Source: an uncultured Muribaculaceae bacterium
GTDB lineage: Bacteria; Bacteroidota; Bacteroidia; Bacteroidales; Muribaculaceae
Direction: 5' to 3'
Assembly: GCA_910579995.1 (NCBI GenBank)
Contig: CAJTWH010000024.1
Coordinates: 1 to 46,807, forward strand
Length of the DNA stretch: 46,807 bases
Below the pieces are notes generated by a model that saw only the letters and a program-made list of their open reading frames with translations, did not search any database and was not told where the DNA came from. Made by a program: the position numbers and the translations under genes. Within the stretch, counting starts at the first letter, position 1; each line of letters starts with the position of its first letter. Of the stretch, positions 7,291 through 15,500 are shown one piece after another.

Positions 7291-8417
7291 CATTTTTTGA
7301 GCAAAGCTATAAATTCGTCAAAAAGGAATTCGGTGTCTCGCGGGCCGCTTGAAGCCTCGGGATGGAACTGGGCCGAGAAGAAGGGCAGCGTCTTGTGGCG
7401 TATGCCTTCGTTTGTGCCGTCGTTCATGTTGATGAACAGCGGCTCCCAATCTGCCGGAAGTGTCTCGTTGTCAACGGCAAAGCCATGGTTCTGCGAGGTC
7501 ACGAAGCAATTGTTGGTGCCTACGCGGCGAACGGGCTGGTTGTGGCTGCGGTGGCCGTATTTGAGCTTGTAGGTCTTGGCTCCGGCGGCTTTTGCCAGCA
7601 GCTGGTTGCCCATGCAGATACCGCATATAGGCTTGCCGGCTTCCATGGCCTTGCGGATGTGCTCTACAGTTTCGGCGGCGAAGTCGGGGTTGCCGGGGCC
7701 GTTGCTGATGAAGAGTCCGTCCCAGTCAAAAGTATTGAAGTCATAGTTCCAAGGCACGCGCACCACTCTCACGCCGCGGCGCAGCAGACAGCGGATGATA
7801 TTGTGCTTGATACCGCAGTCGACAAGAGCGACAGTCGGCTTACCGTCGGCCGCCGGCTCGAGCTTGCCTTCGAGCTTGCGGGGCTCGCAGCCTACGCCGT
7901 CGAATACCATCGGCTCCTTGCACGAAGCGATGGCGATGAGGTTTTCGGCATTGGGGTCGTAGAAATCAAGGTCTTCGCTATTGCCCACGCGGATTTTGCC
8001 CAGCATTGAGCCATGCTCGCGGAGGTGCTTGGTAAGCGCGCGGGTGTCGATTCCGTAGATACCCGGTATTTTCTCGTCGATGAGCCACTGCGCCAGACTG
8101 CGGTCGGCAAGCCAATGGCTGTGGTGGAATGCATAGTCCTGAGCTATGATAGCGCGGCAATGGATACGCGATCCTTCAAAATAATCTTTGAGCGCGTCGT
8201 CGCCGGCAGCCGGCGGCACACCGTAGTTGCCAAGCTGCGGGAAGGTGGTGACTAATATCTGTCCTTCGTAAGAAGGGTCGGTAAGACTCTCCGGGTAGCC
8301 GGTCATGGCGGTGTTGAACACCACTTCGCCGGCCGCGGAACCCTCGTAGCCAAAACTGCGGCCACGGAAAATCGTGCCATCCTCAAGAATGAGGACAGCG
8401 TCGGTACTCGCCTGCAT
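7290..8417 (-). CDS. carA: carbamoyl-phosphate synthase small (glutaminase) subunit
   Basis: CarA hydrolyses glutamine and passes ammonia to CarB. It is 375 residues. The N-terminal CPSase small-chain domain starts ILEDGTIFRGRSFG with GEVVFNTAMTGYPESLTDPSY. The class I glutamine amidotransferase domain contains FISNGPGNPD, the nucleophile Cys268 in GICMGNQ, and His352/Glu354 in QFHPEAS, so the catalytic triad is complete. The position after the Cys motif is Asn where E. coli has His, which I believe is common in this phylum. The gene is first in the operon, with a promoter at 8474-8505 and a leader of about 50 nt. The stop TGA at 7290-7292 overlaps the carB start. Confidence 0.97.
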   Translation of the reverse strand: MQASTDAVLILEDGTIFRGRSFGYEGSAAGEVVFNTAMTGYPESLTDPSYEGQILVTTFPQLGNYGVPPAAGDDALKDYFEGSRIHCRAIIAQDYAFHHSHWLADRSLAQWLIDEKIPGIYGIDTRALTKHLREHGSMLGKIRVGNSEDLDFYDPNAENLIAIASCKEPMVFDGVGCEPRKLEGKLEPAADGKPTVALVDCGIKHNIIRCLLRRGVRVVRVPWNYDFNTFDWDGLFISNGPGNPDFAAETVEHIRKAMEAGKPICGICMGNQLLAKAAGAKTYKLKYGHRSHNQPVRRVGTNNCFVTSQNHGFAVDNETLPADWEPLFINMNDGTNEGIRHKTLPFFSAQFHPEASSGPRDTEFLFDEFIALLKK

Positions 8418-8473
8418 AAGTATGTGGATTATGGGGTGTCATAAACTGTGGCCCCCGTGGATGGAAGACCGTG

Positions 8474-8505
8474 CAAAGTTACGCAAAATTTCCCAATCCC
8501 ACAAA
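8474..8505 (-). promoter_or_regulatory. carAB promoter
   Basis: On the minus strand a TTTG (plus 8502-8505, CAAA) and TAACTTTG (plus 8474-8481, CAAAGTTA) are 20 bp apart, a full match to the Bacteroidetes promoter. The start site should be near 8470, leaving a leader of about 53 nt before carA. Confidence 0.75.
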
Positions 8506-8572
8506 TGTAAATCCGGAGCGCTATAAATGAAATGCCTATTTGGCTCCGCCTATATTAGCGGCAATAAAAAAC

Positions 8573-8604
8573 ATTGCCATGTCAGAAAAATATTTGTAAC
8601 TTTG
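8573..8604 (+). promoter_or_regulatory. promoter of the nuclease-MPE-rtcB-prfH unit
   Basis: ATTG at 8573-8576 and TAACTTTG at 8597-8604 are 20 bp apart. The -7 element is perfect and the -33 element lacks one T. Transcription would start near 8608 and give an unusually long leader of about 215 nt before the ATG at 8823. Confidence 0.65.
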
Positions 8605-8822
8605 CATTCTGACGGCAACCAACGCTGAAAATGACCAAGAAATAGTCAGCCTTCAGATACTGCACGGGGGTTTTCCAGTTCGTAAACAACAATCACACAA
8701 GCATAGAAACTTCATGGACTTAAATTTTAATTATCACTGTCCGCTCAAAAATTTCAGCGGACAGCAATAATTCCAAATGGAACGTTAGCACCGTTTTTAT
8801 TCCCTTACAAGAATTTCTAAAG
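8605..8822 (+). other. long untranslated leader with hairpin; part of the 405-bp carA/8823 spacer
   Basis: The 405 bp between carA and the gene at 8823 hold the two divergent promoters and this leader. The leader contains a very short frame (ATG at 8631, four codons then TAG). It also holds a 9-bp perfect hairpin, CTGTCCGCT (8737-8745) pairing with AGCGGACAG (8756-8764) around a 10-nt loop. There is no T tract after the hairpin. No known riboswitch motif was recognised. A role in control of the downstream unit is possible but unproven. Confidence 0.4.
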
Positions 8823-9830
8823 ATGAACACAATCAGTGAGATTAATAAGTTGCTCCGACAGAATGCAAAAGGTTTATTCAATAGTGAGATATACTCCACA
8901 GGACATCGTTCTTATAAATTTTTTAAAGAAAAACCCACTGCAGATGATTTCAAACGTCTCTTTGACTTATCTCAAGATATTGAAGAATCATTCCGTATCG
9001 TAACTGACGGTCAAGGAGAAGAAGCAAAAAACATAAATTCATTAAGGTCATCGGCTCTACTCTCGTTGTTATGTTTTAACAAATTGTTCGCATTTCCATG
9101 CCTCCGCAACAACAACAGATCACTGACTGTGAATATTGATGGTGTCGATATTTTCTTTTCAGAATGTCTTTTCGAAGTCAGAAACCAAGTAATCGGGTTT
9201 CCGTCTTGTGTGGATGTTGTATTGAGATCAGAAGACCAAAAGATTTTATTATTTCTTGAATCCAAGTTGACAGAATATGCAGAAAGCAGAAATCTTAAAC
9301 GTGATTATACATTAAAGCAAGGATATAAAAAACTATATGAGAATGAGGTCATTCAAAGAATGTTGAAAGAAAACAATCTGCATTGGAATTGCGATAATCT
9401 CACCATTAGCACTGATGATAATGATCTGATGTATTTTGAAGGAATCAAACAAACAATCTCGCATCTTATAGGTTTGGTGAGGGGTCCACAAATAACTTCT
9501 AAAGGCTATTATCCTACCGAATACCACAACATGTATTCAGAATGGTATAATAAGGCCGACAAATTGGTTTATGCAACTATTTTATTTGATCTTTCCGATT
9601 TTGGAGGACAGCAGGAATATCAAAAGTACAAAAAACTATATAAAAGCACAATAGGGTGTTTTTCAGGAAGAATCATTGAAGCTATTTGTAATTTTTGGAC
9701 TAATACAGATATAAATTATGCCAACCGCATAAGGCTATTATCAGAACCCTTGACATATCAATCATTATTTGCAAATCCTCAAAACGCAGATATACCGGAT
9801 ACAATAGTAAAGCAATTCTATAAACTATGA
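8823..9830 (+). CDS. PD-(D/E)XK nuclease-like protein (PGN_0703-type), function unknown
   Basis: The protein has 335 residues with no signal peptide or membrane segment. The central region reads as a PD-(D/E)XK nuclease core: Asp131 in PSCVDVVLRSED, followed after a hydrophobic strand (KILLFL) by Glu146-Ser-Lys148, and Thr-Glu-Tyr just behind. This resembles the PGN_0703-like restriction endonuclease-related family, which I recall from the ExKxTEY pattern. N-terminal (1-120) and C-terminal (200-335) parts are not recognised. Codon use is AT-rich and unlike carAB and the genes from 12 kb on, suggesting recent transfer. The stop overlaps the next start by four bases (ATGA, 9827-9830), so it is co-translated with the metallophosphoesterase. 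Whether it cuts DNA, RNA or nothing is unknown. Confidence 0.55.
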   Translation: MNTISEINKLLRQNAKGLFNSEIYSTGHRSYKFFKEKPTADDFKRLFDLSQDIEESFRIVTDGQGEEAKNINSLRSSALLSLLCFNKLFAFPCLRNNNRSLTVNIDGVDIFFSECLFEVRNQVIGFPSCVDVVLRSEDQKILLFLESKLTEYAESRNLKRDYTLKQGYKKLYENEVIQRMLKENNLHWNCDNLTISTDDNDLMYFEGIKQTISHLIGLVRGPQITSKGYYPTEYHNMYSEWYNKADKLVYATILFDLSDFGGQQEYQKYKKLYKSTIGCFSGRIIEAICNFWTNTDINYANRIRLLSEPLTYQSLFANPQNADIPDTIVKQFYKL

Positions 9831-10420
9831 GGATACTCCATATCTCTGATACCCACGGATTACATCGGCGTTTGACTGATCTGCCCGAAGCCGATGTGGC
9901 AGTTCATTCCGGTGACTTCACAATGACCGGTTCAGAACAGGAAGCAATTGACTTCTTGAATTGGTTCTGTGACCTTCCTTATGCCCATAAGATTTTCATA
10001 AGCGGAAATCATGACGACTGCCTCTATGGAGCCAATATCGACGGTCTTGACTCAAATGTGCATTATCTATGCAACTCCGGCATTGAGATTGACGGAGTGA
10101 AATTCTATGGCGTGCCGATGTTTATGAGCGATTGCGTCACCGACAGGCAAGCGAAAAATATTGCCAAAATTCCGGGCGATACCGATGTACTGGTGACTCA
10201 TAGCCCGGCATACGGTATCCTCGACTTCGACGACAACATCAACTATGGAGATGAGCAACTTCTCGCCAAAGTCATGGAAATACATCCACAGCTACATCTA
10301 TTCGGTCATATCCATGCCCAACACGGAATAACGACTGAACATGGTGTCACCTTCTCCAACGGGGCAATAATGAACGCTGACTACACTACTCTCAACTTGC
10401 CCAATCTATTGAAGATTTAA
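9827..10420 (+). CDS. metallophosphoesterase (calcineurin-like)
   Basis: This is a cytoplasmic binuclear metal phosphoesterase of 197 residues. All core motifs are present: Asp8 and His10 in ISDTHG, Asp30 in HSGDFT, GNHD at 60-63, His125 in VTHSP, and GHIH at 160-163. Nothing follows the catalytic core, so it is a minimal single-domain enzyme like the short phosphodiesterases of the YfcE/MPPED type. It overlaps the nuclease-like gene by ATGA and lies 140 bp before rtcB with no terminator between them. The partnership with an RNA ligase suggests, as inference, action on RNA ends such as 2',3'-cyclic phosphates or 3' phosphates. An unrelated nucleotide or phosphodiester substrate remains possible. 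Confidence 0.9.
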   Translation: MRILHISDTHGLHRRLTDLPEADVAVHSGDFTMTGSEQEAIDFLNWFCDLPYAHKIFISGNHDDCLYGANIDGLDSNVHYLCNSGIEIDGVKFYGVPMFMSDCVTDRQAKNIAKIPGDTDVLVTHSPAYGILDFDDNINYGDEQLLAKVMEIHPQLHLFGHIHAQHGITTEHGVTFSNGAIMNADYTTLNLPNLLKI

Positions 10421-10475
10421 CCCTTAATATCCTCTCCGCAAATCAAGGCAATACTTTAAGCCTACAAACGGCAAC

Positions 10476-10571
10476 ATGAAAACGAAATCAAAAGACAATG
10501 ATGAAGAAGCCAATACTGTGGTTTGTGCAGGCGTAGTGGATTTTATTAAAAATACTGAATATGACAATTGA
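10476..10571 (+). CDS. possible 31-residue peptide overlapping the rtcB start
   Basis: An ATG at 10476 opens 31 codons ending at TGA 10569-10571, eleven bases into rtcB. The product begins MKTKSKDNDEEANTVVCAG and ends FIKNTEYDN. It is acidic and hydrophilic at the start and has no recognised family. It fills the gap between the metallophosphoesterase and rtcB, where overlapping genes are the rule, so it could couple translation into rtcB or be the remainder of a lost gene. There is no direct evidence that it is expressed. Confidence 0.25.
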   Translation: MKTKSKDNDEEANTVVCAGVVDFIKNTEYDN

Positions 10572-11763
10572 AGGTAAACATACATCGGCCGAAATATTCA
10601 CTGATAATATCGAGGCAGCGGCCATCGACTGGGTCAAAGCGCAGTGCGACCATCCGGCCTTTGAAGGTGTCCATATCGTGCAGATGCCTGATGTTCATGC
10701 CGGCAACTCTTGCAATGTCGGCACGGCCTATCGTATAGGCGCATACGTCAATCCTGACCATGTGGGTGTTGACATCGGATGCACCATCTCTATGCACCGA
10801 CTTTCAGCGCCCATCAATGCAGAGGATTTCCCATTACTTGACCACCGTATCCGCGAGATTGTGCCTACCGGTACTGACATCTGCACGAAGAACAGCCTTA
10901 ATGAAAAGGACTTTTTCAAGTTCCTCAATGCACGGTACAACAAGGCTCGCTCTGCCGCGCCTGATTTAATAAACGAAGCCCCGAGAATAGATGCCCGGTT
11001 TATTACCGACTTTTGCAAGCGATTGAAATTGCAAGAAGGTATTTTCTATAAAAGTATCGGCACACTGGGTGGTGGAAACCACTTTATAGAATATGGCGAA
11101 GACACTGTGACCGGCGAAGGTTGGCTGACAATCCATTGTGGCTCGCGCAATCTTGGGGTCAAAGTGGCTAACCACTGGCACAACATTGCCAATAACCCGA
11201 AGCGTGCCGAATACATTGGTTTTCTATGGGGCGATGCTCTAATCGGCTATCTCTCCGATATGATTATCGCGCAGGCCTACGCTCTCTATAATCATCAGAT
11301 TATCCGCGACCGAATCCTCGTTATCATAAAGAAACTCAATAAGGCAAAATGCGTAGAATCGATAGTGACAAGCCACAACTACATTGCTGTTGATGAGGAG
11401 TGTCCAATGCTTCGCAAGGGAGCAATCGACGCATCTGAAGGGCAGAAGGTGTGCCTCCCCTTCAACATGCGCGACGGTATAGCTATCTGTGTCGGCAAAG
11501 GCAACGGGCAGTGGCTCAACACAGCACCTCACGGTGCCGGACGGCTTATGTCGAGATCGCAAGCCAAGAAACAGATTCCACTCTCCGATTTCGAGCAAAG
11601 TATGAATGGCGTTTTTTCAACGTCGGTTTGTGAGGGTACTCTCGATGAATCACCCCAAGCCTATAAACCAATGGATGAAATACTATCTCTGATTGAGCCG
11701 ACCGTAGATGTGATTTCTATGGTAAAACCGAGACTCAACATCAAAGACATACCCAAATCATGA
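10561..11763 (+). CDS. rtcB: RNA-splicing ligase RtcB
   Basis: RtcB joins RNA 2',3'-cyclic phosphate or 3'-phosphate ends to 5'-OH ends using GTP and manganese. The protein has 400 residues, the short form usually found next to prfH. Key residues are visible: QMPDVHAGN (42-49), the metal Asp71 and Cys74 in VGVDIGC, GGGNHF (170-175), the ligand His192 in IHCGSRNLG, His272 in SHNYI, and the guanylylated His324 in APHGAGRLMSR. All expected catalytic positions are present. The gene overlaps prfH by four bases (ATGA at 11760-11763). Pairing with prfH is established as a ribosome rescue and repair module in which RtcB reseals cleaved 16S rRNA. The two genes upstream may widen this role. Confidence 0.95.
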   Translation: MTIEGKHTSAEIFTDNIEAAAIDWVKAQCDHPAFEGVHIVQMPDVHAGNSCNVGTAYRIGAYVNPDHVGVDIGCTISMHRLSAPINAEDFPLLDHRIREIVPTGTDICTKNSLNEKDFFKFLNARYNKARSAAPDLINEAPRIDARFITDFCKRLKLQEGIFYKSIGTLGGGNHFIEYGEDTVTGEGWLTIHCGSRNLGVKVANHWHNIANNPKRAEYIGFLWGDALIGYLSDMIIAQAYALYNHQIIRDRILVIIKKLNKAKCVESIVTSHNYIAVDEECPMLRKGAIDASEGQKVCLPFNMRDGIAICVGKGNGQWLNTAPHGAGRLMSRSQAKKQIPLSDFEQSMNGVFSTSVCEGTLDESPQAYKPMDEILSLIEPTVDVISMVKPRLNIKDIPKS

Positions 11764-12365
11764 AGAAATATATTCAGATAACGGCCGGACGTGGTCCGGT
11801 GGAATGTGCCCGAGCTGTGACACTCGTGGCTAAAGAATTGCTGAAACAACTGCCCATGCTGCAACTTGTCGACTCAGAAGAGCATAAATCTGTATCCGAC
11901 TGCTTTATGTCTATGACATTTGGCTCCGAAGAAGACTTACCTGCCGATATTGTCAACGAGTGGGAAGGAACTGTCCTATGGCGGTCAACCAAAAATCCAT
12001 ATCGTCCCGGGCATAAGCGCAGCAATTGGTTTGTCGGCGTTCATTTCATCGACCCTGTTGCACTGCCCGCAATCGATGAGCGTGACATCGAATATGAGAC
12101 CTGTCGATCCGGTGGCAAAGGTGGCCAGAATGTCAACAAAGTCGAGACCGCTGTCCGCGCAATTCATACTCCTACCGGTTTGACAGTAAAATGTTCTGAT
12201 GAACGTTCGCAACAACAAAACAAAGCACGCGCCCGCGAGCGGCTCCTGCTAAAGATCTTTGAAGAGCAGCAAAATAAACTCGCCCAAGCTAAAAACGCCA
12301 ACTGGAGCGAACATGACTCCCTCCAACGCGGCAATCCCGTCAAAACATTTCGCGGCCCGCTATAA
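11760..12365 (+). CDS. prfH: peptide chain release factor homologue PrfH
   Basis: PrfH is a short class I release-factor relative (201 residues, about the family's usual size). It lacks the stop-codon-reading superdomain of RF1/RF2 but keeps the peptidyl-tRNA hydrolysis domain. The catalytic GGQ is at residues 121-123 in CRSGGKGGQNVNKVETAV, followed by the typical basic tail region (SDERSQQQNKARARERLL). Work on PrfH-RtcB pairs showed that PrfH releases the nascent chain from ribosomes whose decoding centre has been cleaved, after which RtcB repairs the rRNA. It is the last gene of the unit and is followed by a strong terminator at 12370-12413. Confidence 0.95.
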   Translation: MKKYIQITAGRGPVECARAVTLVAKELLKQLPMLQLVDSEEHKSVSDCFMSMTFGSEEDLPADIVNEWEGTVLWRSTKNPYRPGHKRSNWFVGVHFIDPVALPAIDERDIEYETCRSGGKGGQNVNKVETAVRAIHTPTGLTVKCSDERSQQQNKARARERLLLKIFEEQQNKLAQAKNANWSEHDSLQRGNPVKTFRGPL

Positions 12366-12369
12366 AACA

Positions 12370-12413
12370 AAAAACTTCCGACTGAATATTTATGATTCAA
12401 TCGGAAGTTTTTT
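12370..12413 (+). terminator. terminator after prfH
   Basis: AACTTCCGACTGAAT (12373-12387) and ATTCAATCGGAAGTT (12395-12409) form a 15-bp stem with one wobble and a 7-nt loop. The stem is extended by A-T pairs and followed by a T tract. Confidence 0.9.
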
Positions 12414-12453
12414 CATTATAGTACGAAAAGGGCATTTAAATATCCAACGTAGG

Positions 12454-12486
12454 GGCAGTGTCATAATTAAGTTTTTTGACACAGCC
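12454..12486. repeat. imperfect inverted repeat, possible insertion-sequence end or lyase terminator
   Basis: GGCAGTGTCA (12454-12463) and TGACACAGCC (12477-12486) pair with one mismatch around an AT-rich 13-nt loop containing a T run. On the minus strand it lies 20 bp beyond the stop of the lyase gene, so it may act as its terminator. The outer bases also resemble the ends of Bacteroidetes insertion sequences, but no transposase is nearby. Confidence 0.4.
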
Positions 12487-12505
12487 TCCTATGTTGTGTG
12501 GATCG

Positions 12506-15500
12506 TCAGTCTTGCGGGATGACTTCCTGCATGTAGATTGCGTCGAGGCTCCACATGGCGGCGTCGTTGGTGCTTATCTGTGTGGCTTCGTCGAGCGGCG
12601 CGGGCACCTGAGGCACGTCTACCTTGTAAATCTCAAATGGTGGAGCTACGGTGTGCTCGCTGGTGGTGAGCAGGTCGTGCCATGCCTCGTCGGCAGCGGC
12701 TTTGTCCTGACGTTTCCATGCCGAGTAGGCGGCCAGGCGCGACACGCGGAATTTGTTTCGTAGAATCTCGCGGGCCATACGCTTGTAGTCGGTGGCATGT
12801 TCGAGCCATGCGTCTTCCCACTCGGCGTCGGGGATAAGGTCCATCAGCTCGTTGTTTACCTCAAAGCCGCCCATGATAGTCATCAGGTGGTTGGTGGTGC
12901 GCAGGTTGGGGTCGCACTCAGAGGTTATCACACCCGTGGCGGGGTCATAGCCGAGGGCGAGCGGACCGGTGAACATGCGGCCGGGGAGCTTGCAGATACT
13001 TTCCATACCGGCTTTGATTTTGTCGCGGTAGGCTGTATTGCCGGTGCGCTCCCATTCGGTCATCCAGTTGCCGGCGTATGCGAGCCAGTCGGGACCGATA
13101 CGCAGACGTGCCGGTGCGGTGCATGGATATTTGTCGCGGGGCTCGGCAAGACGCATGGGGTCGATGGTATAAAGCATTTGGTCGTTGTCTTTGACATCGG
13201 TCATGAGGTCGCCGCTGCGGTCGTCGGCCGTGAGGTAGTACATGAAGCGGTTGAAAGCGGCCTGACTGATACGTGCCTCCTTGGCACCACAACCCCAATG
13301 GCTTACGTTGTGGCGGCTTCCGAGGCCTGCATTGGGGCCGAAGTGGTATACATCGACTTCGCCCACATGGCGGCCCATAGCCTCTGCCATGCGCCAGATA
13401 TCCTCGCGGCCTGTGCGCAGGAAGCTATACCAAAGCCAGAGATTCGAGCCAAGCTCGGTGTTGTCCCATGCGTAGCCGCCGACATCGTATTTCCACTCGT
13501 GGCGCACGGGGTCGTAGGCGTGCATGAAATCGCCATAATTCCAGAAGCCGTACCATCCGTTCTGGTCTACCGCTTTCTGATAGAAGTCGATATACTGGTC
13601 AAGACGTTTCTCTACTTTGGCACGGTTTTCGGTAGAACTGTCGGGCAAGCTCCATACGCCGAATGCGCGGCGGTCGTGGAGATATTCGGGAGTGGGAAGC
13701 ACGAGGCCGGGAGTGCTCATGGCGGCAGCGTCGCGGGCAAAGTTTTCTTTACCGCGGTAGCCTTCGCCGGGGTTGAAGATGAGGGTGGAGGTGCGGGCGA
13801 CACCGTAGGGGGTGCTCATGCCTTCCTGCACATCCTCGTAGGCTGCGATAAGGTCGTGGGCTACATTGTCGTAGTGGCGCAGATCCATCGGCTCTGACTC
13901 AGGGCTCCACAGCCATGCTGTCACGGTAGCCTTGTCGGTGCGGGTACCGGTAACCTCGAGGGTAGAGGGATATGACTCCCAGAAGTCTTTGAGCTGCACG
14001 CCGAGACCGCCGGTCACATCGCCGACAAATACATAGCCGGGAGCGCGGGTACCATTGAAAGTGCCGATCCACGGGTTGTTGTCGTTGGCACGTTTGCGGA
14101 TAGAGAAGCCGTCGCTGTTGAGCTGCGAAAGGCGGTATGAATCCCATGAAGCCCAGTTGTCGATAAGGTTGCGGCCTTTTTCATCGAAAGCTTCATAGTC
14201 GGGTATGCGTTCGCCCATCATCTGACGCTCCTGAATGCCCACTTTGGATGTGTCGCCGGGGAGGACGAGCACGCGGCGGCCTACGAGGGGCTTGACAGGC
14301 TCGCTCCACACACCGCCGTCGGCAGTGGCGAAGGCTACGTGGCGGTTGTAAAGCGCCTCACGCATAGGCACATCGAAGCGCACGCCGAGCGAGCGGATGA
14401 AGTCGGCGTTCTGGTCGCCGTCGAAGAGCATGGTATACACCATCTTCATCTCGGGGCTGTTGTTGTAGAAATAGAGGCGGATGATGAAGGGCAGCCATTC
14501 GCGGCCGTTGTCGGCGCGGAGTTTGCCGTTGACCTTGATCACTGCATGCTGCGCACCCTGACGCTCGATTTCGGCAGAGTCTACTTTGCTGATATAGTTG
14601 ACAAAGTCGACATGCTTTGTAGATTCGAGAGCCGGCTCTGATTGGGTTGAGCACACGAGGCGTCCGTCCTGAGCAACTACTATGCCGTTGCGAACAATGC
14701 TGTCGATGAGAGCAGAGCCAGATTTGGCAATATATGTTTCGGTAGCTCCGGTAGATACCTTGATTACGTTGCCGAGGTCGGCGGCAAGATTTGCGGGTGC
14801 TTTCTTGGAAGCTTTTTTCTTGCCTGCGATATTGAGTTTAAGGCCGTCGGAGAGGGCGGGCACTGTTGCAGCCACACCGCTCCATTTCACTGATCCGTCG
14901 GGCCAGTAGGCAAGAGGCCATGTGTCGGCGGCAAGCTGATTGCCATTGGCGTCGACGAGCTGCAGGTCGGTGGCCACGGTGACAGCGCCTTGGTCGAAAG
15001 GCACGCCGAACATCACGCCACGGTCAATTGCCGGAGCCTCGCCTACGCGGTGGAGAGGCACCTGTGAGGGCTGGGCAGGAGTGCAGGTATAGCTGAAATT
15101 GGCGATACGGGCACGGGCAGCTGTGGTGCGGAAGCCAAACCATCCTTCGGTGAGCGGTGTCGGGTCAAGGAAGTCGACAAGGCGCTCGCCGTTGATGAAA
15201 TATTGCACACGGCCATTGTCGTTGGTGATTTTTATATGATACCATTTGTTGGGCTCAAGAAGATGGGCCGGGTCGGTATATTCTTTAAGAATTTTGGGGC
15301 GGGCTGCCTCGTTGGTAATACCGTCTTCATTGCCGTCGTAGCGGCGGAAGCGGGTTGTAGAGTTATGGTTGCCGCCAAAGCCAAGGTAATAGAGCTGGAG
15401 GGAGTAGCAGTTGACAAAAATACCCTTGCGCCAGCTTTCGCGTTTGCGTATGTTTGTGGGTGCCTTGGGGTCTGAGGCCATCCAGAAGCAGTTGAGATCG

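Noticed and set aside
12797..13897. Plus-strand frame of 366 codons opposite the lyase gene
   Set aside because: It is an antisense shadow of the lyase coding sequence with no start signal or recognisable product.
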